A DNA stretch of 12,147 bases from an uncultured Eubacteriales bacterium. Lineage in GTDB: Bacteria > Bacillota > Clostridia > UMGS1810. This document shows positions 6,010-12,147 of this stretch, piece by piece (the stretch's first letter is position 1; each line of letters begins with the position of its first letter). Below the pieces are notes generated by a model. The model made no database searches. It saw only the letters and a program-made list of their open reading frames with translations, and was not told the origin of the DNA. A program made the translations under genes and the position numbers. Location of the stretch: assembly GCA_900555295.1 (NCBI GenBank), contig USKN01000035.1:1-12147 (forward strand). The letters are read 5' to 3'.

Positions 6010-6649
6010 GTACAGAATGTATTATATGCAAAAAGATGAAGTAAAATATATATCGCATCTTGATTTTTTGCGAACGGTAAACCGCATTTTTAAACGGTGC
6101 AGACTTCCTTTAAAATATTCAAACGGTTTTAATCCTCATACGGTTATGACAATAGGCCTTCCGCTTTCGGTAGGCACAACAAGCGAGTGCGATGTGCTGG
6201 ACATAGAATTTACCCAAAATGTTGACACGGTTTACCTAAAACAAATACTCAACCAAAATTCACCGCGCGGTATTGAGTTTACCAAAATTGTAAATGCCGA
6301 GGGGTTAAAGCCGCTTTCGGATATATCGAGTGCGGTGTATGAGGCAAGATTTACAACCGATAAAGACATTGACCTTGAATTGTTTAAAAACTGCAAGTGC
6401 ATTATGATAGAAAAAAAATCCAAACGCGGTTTAAACGAGGTTAATATTAAAGATTTTATAAAAAATATTTCTGTACAAAGTGAGAGCGGCACAAGCCATA
6501 TTATAACACTTCACTTAAATGCGGGCAATGTATCAAACTTAAAACCCGAACTTGTGCTTAAAGCAATAGAAAAATTTTACTCAACAAGTATTTGCGATGT
6601 GTTTATATGCCGAAAGCATATACTGTTCGGCGATAACAGTTTGGTTTAA
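6002..6649 (+). CDS. DUF2344 (TIGR03936) radical SAM-linked protein
   Basis: This 215-residue protein matches DUF2344 (TIGR03936), found fused to or directly after TIGR03960-type radical SAM proteins. The conserved N-terminus is visible: YRMYYMQKDEVKYISHLDF, then IFKRCRLPLKYSNGFNPH and IGLPLSVGTTSECDVLDIEF. The remainder is less conserved. There is no signal peptide or membrane segment. The ATG at 6002 lies inside the end of the radical SAM gene, with GGAG about 8 bases upstream, so the two are translationally coupled and probably made in equal amounts. In many Firmicutes the pair precedes the RNase E/G gene and rplU; here it precedes ligA. It may be a substrate-recognition or maturation partner, but the function is unknown. 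Confidence 0.9.
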   Translation: MSKYRMYYMQKDEVKYISHLDFLRTVNRIFKRCRLPLKYSNGFNPHTVMTIGLPLSVGTTSECDVLDIEFTQNVDTVYLKQILNQNSPRGIEFTKIVNAEGLKPLSDISSAVYEARFTTDKDIDLELFKNCKCIMIEKKSKRGLNEVNIKDFIKNISVQSESGTSHIITLHLNAGNVSNLKPELVLKAIEKFYSTSICDVFICRKHILFGDNSLV

Positions 6650-6653
6650 ATGA

Positions 6654-8684
<2,031 letters not shown>

Positions 8685-8724
8685 AAAAATACAGAACAAA
8701 TTTTAAATAAAGGAGTGCTTAACA

Positions 8725-9006
8725 ATGAAAGTTACAAAGCAGGATATTTTGCATATAGCCGACCTTGCACGGCTTTATGTAACGGAAGATGAAATAAACA
8801 ACTTGCATATGGAGGACATAATTGCATTTGCGGACAAGCTTAAAGAACTTGATACCGAATCGATTGACCCCACAAACCACGTGCTTGATGTGGTAAATGT
8901 ACTGCGTGAGGACGTGCCGAAAGAAAATTTTGACAGAGATGTAATATTAAAAAACGCACCTCAAAAAGGACGCGGTTGTTTTATTGTACCTAAAGTTGTT
9001 GAATAA
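8725..9006 (+). CDS. gatC: Asp/Glu-tRNA amidotransferase subunit C
   Basis: GatC is the small subunit of the GatCAB amidotransferase that converts mischarged Glu-tRNA(Gln) and/or Asp-tRNA(Asn) to Gln-tRNA and Asn-tRNA; it wraps around GatA and stabilises the complex. The 93-residue protein has the family pattern: [17 protein letters not shown] near the N-terminus, the [17 protein letters not shown] block in the middle, and [17 protein letters not shown] at the end. AAAGGAG lies about 9 bases before the ATG. The 40-base gap after ligA shows no promoter or terminator, so it probably stays on the same transcript. gatA follows after 14 bases. Confidence 0.96.
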   Translation: MKVTKQDILHIADLARLYVTEDEINNLHMEDIIAFADKLKELDTESIDPTNHVLDVVNVLREDVPKENFDRDVILKNAPQKGRGCFIVPKVVE

Positions 9007-9020
9007 GGAGGACATTTAAA

Positions 9021-10478
9021 GTGGAACTTTTTAACCTTACGGCTCATGAGCTTTCAAAAAAGCTTGCCGATAAAGAAATATCAAGTGTTGAGCTTACAAA
9101 ATCGGTGCTTGATCGTATTGAAAAAACCGAAAGTGACATTGGAGGATATATTACGGTAGATAAAGAGGGTGCGCTTGAAAGCGCAAAACGCGCCGACGAT
9201 ATGATATCAGACGGAAAGCAGCAGCCTCTTACCGGTATTCCCGCCGCAATAAAAGATAACATTTGCACAAACGGGCTTAAAACAACCTGTGCGTCAAAAA
9301 TGCTTTATAACTTTGTACCGCCGTATGACGCTTTTGCTGCAAAGAAACTCAAAGATGACGGAGCGGTAATATTGGGCAAAGCCAATATGGACGAGTTTGC
9401 TATGGGATCAAGTACCGAAACATCGTACTTTAAAAAGACTCATAACCCATACGGTACAAACAAAGTACCGGGCGGTTCGTCGGGCGGAAGTGCGGCGGTT
9501 GTTGCGGCAGATGAAGCAATATTTGCACTCGGCTCGGATACGGGCGGCTCTATCCGTCAGCCGGCATCTTTTTGTTCGGTTGTGGGGCTTAAACCTACAT
9601 ACGGCTTGGTATCGCGTTTCGGGCTTGTTGCGTTTGCGTCGTCGCTCGACCAGATTGGACCTCTTACAAAAGACGTTGAGGACTGTGCGCTTGTGCTCAA
9701 TACCATTACGGGACACGACAATGCCGACTCAACCTCGCTTAATATTGATTACCCCGATTATACAAAAACGCTTAAAGACGGTGTTGAGGGTCTTAAAATA
9801 GGTATACCGCTTGAGTATATAGGCGACGGAATATCCGATGATGTGAAAAATGCAATAAACGATGCCGCAAAACAATTTGAAAAAATGGGTGCGCACGTTG
9901 AAACATTTAATATGCCTTACACCGATTATGCGCTTGCCGCATACTACATTATATCGTCTGCCGAGGCAAGCTCAAACCTTGCACGTTTTGACGGTGTTAA
10001 ATACGGTTACCGCACCGAAAATTTTGACGATTTAACCGATATGTATTTAAAAACAAGAAGCGAAGGTTTCGGCGACGAAGTAAAGCGCCGTATAATGCTC
10101 GGAACATATGTATTAAGCTCGGGTTATTATGACGCATATTACAAAAAGGCACAAAAAACACGTACGCTTATTCGCGGTGCGTTTGCCGACGCATTTAAAA
10201 AGTATGATATTATACTCTCACCCGCCGTACCGTCAACAGCATTTAACATAGGCGAAAAAATAAGCGATCCGCTCGAAATGTATTTGGGCGATATTTGCAC
10301 CGTATCGGTAAACATTGCGGGACTCCCGGCAATTGTACTTCCGGGCGGTTTCGGCAAAGACGGTATGCCTATAGGTATACAGCTTATAGGCAAAGCATTT
10401 TCGGAACCGCGTATTTTAAGCGCCGCATATGCGTTTGAACAAAATACAGATTACCACACGGTTAAACCGCGTATATAA
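9021..10478 (+). CDS. gatA: Asp/Glu-tRNA amidotransferase subunit A (amidase)
   Basis: GatA is the glutaminase of GatCAB. It releases ammonia from glutamine and passes it through a tunnel to GatB. The 485-residue protein is full length and carries the amidase signature [12 protein letters not shown]. The Ser-cisSer-Lys triad is intact: K78 (AAIKDNI), S153 (GGSSGGS) and S177 ([11 protein letters not shown]), one position off from numbering in characterised GatA. The start is GTG at 9021, with AAGGAGG (9005-9011) 9 bases upstream. No in-frame ATG gives a family-like N-terminus. It sits between gatC and gatB with gaps of 14 and 15 bases, the standard Firmicutes order. Confidence 0.98.
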   Translation: MELFNLTAHELSKKLADKEISSVELTKSVLDRIEKTESDIGGYITVDKEGALESAKRADDMISDGKQQPLTGIPAAIKDNICTNGLKTTCASKMLYNFVPPYDAFAAKKLKDDGAVILGKANMDEFAMGSSTETSYFKKTHNPYGTNKVPGGSSGGSAAVVAADEAIFALGSDTGGSIRQPASFCSVVGLKPTYGLVSRFGLVAFASSLDQIGPLTKDVEDCALVLNTITGHDNADSTSLNIDYPDYTKTLKDGVEGLKIGIPLEYIGDGISDDVKNAINDAAKQFEKMGAHVETFNMPYTDYALAAYYIISSAEASSNLARFDGVKYGYRTENFDDLTDMYLKTRSEGFGDEVKRRIMLGTYVLSSGYYDAYYKKAQKTRTLIRGAFADAFKKYDIILSPAVPSTAFNIGEKISDPLEMYLGDICTVSVNIAGLPAIVLPGGFGKDGMPIGIQLIGKAFSEPRILSAAYAFEQNTDYHTVKPRI

Positions 10479-10493
10479 GGAGGTACACTTAAA

Positions 10494-11939
10494 ATGAAAT
10501 ATGAATCGGTTATAGGTTTGGAGGTTCACGCTGAACTTTCGACCGCTACAAAAATATACTGTTCCTGCAAAAACGAATTCGGTCTTGACGTAAATACTGC
10601 GTGCTGTCCCGTATGTACGGGTATGCCGGGAACATTGCCCGTTTTAAATAAAAAAGTGGTTGACTATGCAATTAAAGCGGGACTTGCGCTTAACTGCAAA
10701 ATTACACACCGCGGTAAACAAGACAGAAAAAACTATTTCTATCCCGACCTGCCCAAGGCATATCAGATATCGCAGTTTGACCTGCCTTTGTGTACCGACG
10801 GTTATCTCGATATAGACGTAAACGGCGAAAAAAAGCGCATAGGTATTACAAGAATACACATAGAAGAGGACGCGGGCAAGCTTGTACACTCCGATACCGA
10901 TAACGTATCGTATGCCGACTACAACAGATGCGGCGTACCGCTTATAGAAATTGTTTCCGAACCCGATATGCGCACACCCGAGGAGGCAAGAGCATATATG
11001 GAAACATTAAAATCGGTGCTTCAATACATAGAAGTATCCGACTGTAAAATGGAACAAGGCTCTCTGCGATGCGATATAAACGTGTCTATCCGTCCCGAGG
11101 GACAGGAGGAGTTTGGCACACGTACCGAAATGAAAAACGTAAGCACATTTTCGGGCGGACAGCGTGCAATAGAATACGAAATAGCACGCCAGATTGAAAT
11201 AGTTGAAAACGGCGGAGTAATAACACAGCAAACCCGCCGCTGGGACGACCTTATGGGCAAAAACTTTCCTTTAAGAAGCAAAGAAGAGGCGCACGATTAC
11301 AGATACTTCCCCGAACCCGATTTAATGCCCATAGTGGTAGATGACGATTGGATAGAGAGTATTCGCAAAGAATTACCCGAACTTCCTGATGTAAAACGTA
11401 AAAAATATATTGAAAATTATAAAATACCGTCTGACGACGCAGATATTCTGATATCAGACAAAAAAGCAGCAAAGTTTTTTGAAAGCTGCGTTGACTGCGG
11501 CATTAACCCCAAAACCGCCGCAAATTGGATTTTGGGCGATATAACGCGCCGTATTAAAGACGAGGGCATTGAGTTTGATAATTTAAGATTTAACGCAAAA
11601 GCGCTCAAAGAGCTTACCGATATGGTAGACAACAAAATTTTGAGTGTTACGGCGGCAAAAAAAGTACTTGCCAATATGTTTGAATGTGATAAATCACCCA
11701 AACAAATTACCGACGAACTCGGACTTGCGCAGGTGAGCGACGAGAGCGCCATAAAAGAGCTTGTAGACAGTGTTATAGCACAAAACCCGCAGTCGCTTGA
11801 AGATTACAAAAACGGCAAAACCCGTGCGCTCGGATTTTTGGTGGGTATGGCTATGAAACAGTCTAAAGGCAAGGGCAATCCTCAAATAATAAATAAACTT
11901 CTTACCGAGCGTTTGGAAGAATACAAAGCAAATAACTAA
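10494..11939 (+). CDS. gatB: Asp/Glu-tRNA amidotransferase subunit B
   Basis: GatB binds the mischarged tRNA, activates the side-chain carboxylate with ATP and adds the ammonia from GatA. The 481-residue protein starts MKYESVIGLEVHAEL, the family's first block. Cysteines C23, C25, C38 and C41 (YCSC, then CCPVC) form a zinc site typical of many clostridial GatB proteins but absent from several Bacilli; C37 is an adjacent extra cysteine. The kinase-site block HIEEDAGKL (122-130) and the GatB signature DYNRCGVPLIEIVSEPD (142-158) are intact. From about 330 the YqeY-like helical tail for tRNA recognition follows. AAGGAGG lies 9 bases before the ATG. The complex implies that GlnRS, AsnRS or both are missing or supplemented in this organism, but the window cannot show which. 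Confidence 0.98.
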   Translation: MKYESVIGLEVHAELSTATKIYCSCKNEFGLDVNTACCPVCTGMPGTLPVLNKKVVDYAIKAGLALNCKITHRGKQDRKNYFYPDLPKAYQISQFDLPLCTDGYLDIDVNGEKKRIGITRIHIEEDAGKLVHSDTDNVSYADYNRCGVPLIEIVSEPDMRTPEEARAYMETLKSVLQYIEVSDCKMEQGSLRCDINVSIRPEGQEEFGTRTEMKNVSTFSGGQRAIEYEIARQIEIVENGGVITQQTRRWDDLMGKNFPLRSKEEAHDYRYFPEPDLMPIVVDDDWIESIRKELPELPDVKRKKYIENYKIPSDDADILISDKKAAKFFESCVDCGINPKTAANWILGDITRRIKDEGIEFDNLRFNAKALKELTDMVDNKILSVTAAKKVLANMFECDKSPKQITDELGLAQVSDESAIKELVDSVIAQNPQSLEDYKNGKTRALGFLVGMAMKQSKGKGNPQIINKLLTERLEEYKANN

Positions 11940-11954
11940 AAAGGGGTACGTTTT

Positions 11955-12147
11955 ATGAAAACAACCGCAGATTTTAACGGCTTATCCAAAATAAAAAAAG
12001 CGGCGGCAATAAACGACTTGTCGGGTGCAAGCCGCTGTTCGCTCACAACCGCAATACCGGTACTGTATGCTATGGGCATACAGTGCTGTGCATTGCCTAC
12101 CGCCGTGCTTTCAAACCATACGGGCTACAGCGATTTTTATTTTGACG
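11955..12147 (+). CDS. Pyridoxamine/pyridoxal kinase-like protein (N-terminal part, cut by window edge)
   Basis: Only the first 64 codons are present. From residue 12 they read KIKKAAAINDLSGASRCSLT, then AIPVLYAMGIQCCALPTAVLSNHTGY. This matches the N-terminus of Firmicutes pyridoxamine kinases (PdxK/PdxY, ribokinase fold), which phosphorylate B6 vitamers for pyridoxal phosphate salvage. The commoner form is SGFGRCSLT; here the two middle residues are A and S. AAGGGG (11941-11946) lies 8 bases before the ATG, and the gap after gatB is 15 bases, so it is probably the next gene of the block. The ATP-binding C-terminal half is outside the window, so the exact vitamer is unknown. Confidence 0.85.
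   Translation, partial: MKTTADFNGLSKIKKAAAINDLSGASRCSLTTAIPVLYAMGIQCCALPTAVLSNHTGYSDFYFD

Noticed and set aside
9397..9801. Open frame of 134 codons in another frame inside gatA
   Set aside because: Arginine-rich, low-complexity translation within a fully conserved gatA region; a shadow frame.

Overview
The window is a housekeeping segment from a low-to-moderate GC Clostridia-type Firmicute. Evidence: a class A RNase P RNA (Bacilli normally carry class B); Firmicutes-specific families (DarA, RicT, the TIGR03960 and DUF2344 pair); a GatCAB amidotransferase whose GatB has the cysteine-rich N-terminal site of clostridial homologues; strong AGGAGG-type ribosome sites; and A/T-rich sigma-A promoters. 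I cannot resolve the family. It resembles uncultured gut Oscillospiraceae/Ruminococcaceae-like genomes, but that is an inference. No mobile element, phage, CRISPR array, defence or secondary-metabolite gene is visible.

Layout. Two gene blocks run outward from a central non-coding hub (about 3436-4164). The leftward block (minus strand) is darA, holB, ricT, a 56-residue ferredoxin, trmN6 and rsmI (cut by the left edge). This is the Bacillus yaaQ-holB-yaaT-yabA-yabB-yazA-rsmI cluster, with yabA replaced by a ferredoxin and yazA missing. darA, holB and ricT overlap and should share one message. The ferredoxin has its own consensus-like promoter, different codon use and a weak terminator-like hairpin. 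The central hub holds rnpB (minus) with a near-perfect promoter and a good terminator, the darA-operon promoter with a perfect 17-bp palindrome over its predicted start site, and a divergent promoter for the right block.

The rightward block (plus strand) is a radical SAM protein (TIGR03960 type), its DUF2344 partner, ligA, gatC, gatA, gatB and the start of a pyridoxamine-kinase-like gene (cut by the right edge). Gaps are 15-40 bases or overlaps, so one long transcript is plausible.

How they work together. holB and ligA serve DNA replication. gatCAB makes Gln-tRNA and/or Asn-tRNA by transamidation. trmN6, rsmI and rnpB serve tRNA and rRNA modification or maturation. darA senses c-di-AMP, and ricT belongs to an Fe-S-containing RNA-processing complex. 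I see no clear novel system. The points most worth checking are the apparent lack of the tRNA-CCA-binding GGU motif in the RNase P RNA, the independently expressed ferredoxin beside ricT, the operator-like palindrome at the darA promoter, and the uncharacterised radical SAM/DUF2344 pair beside ligA.
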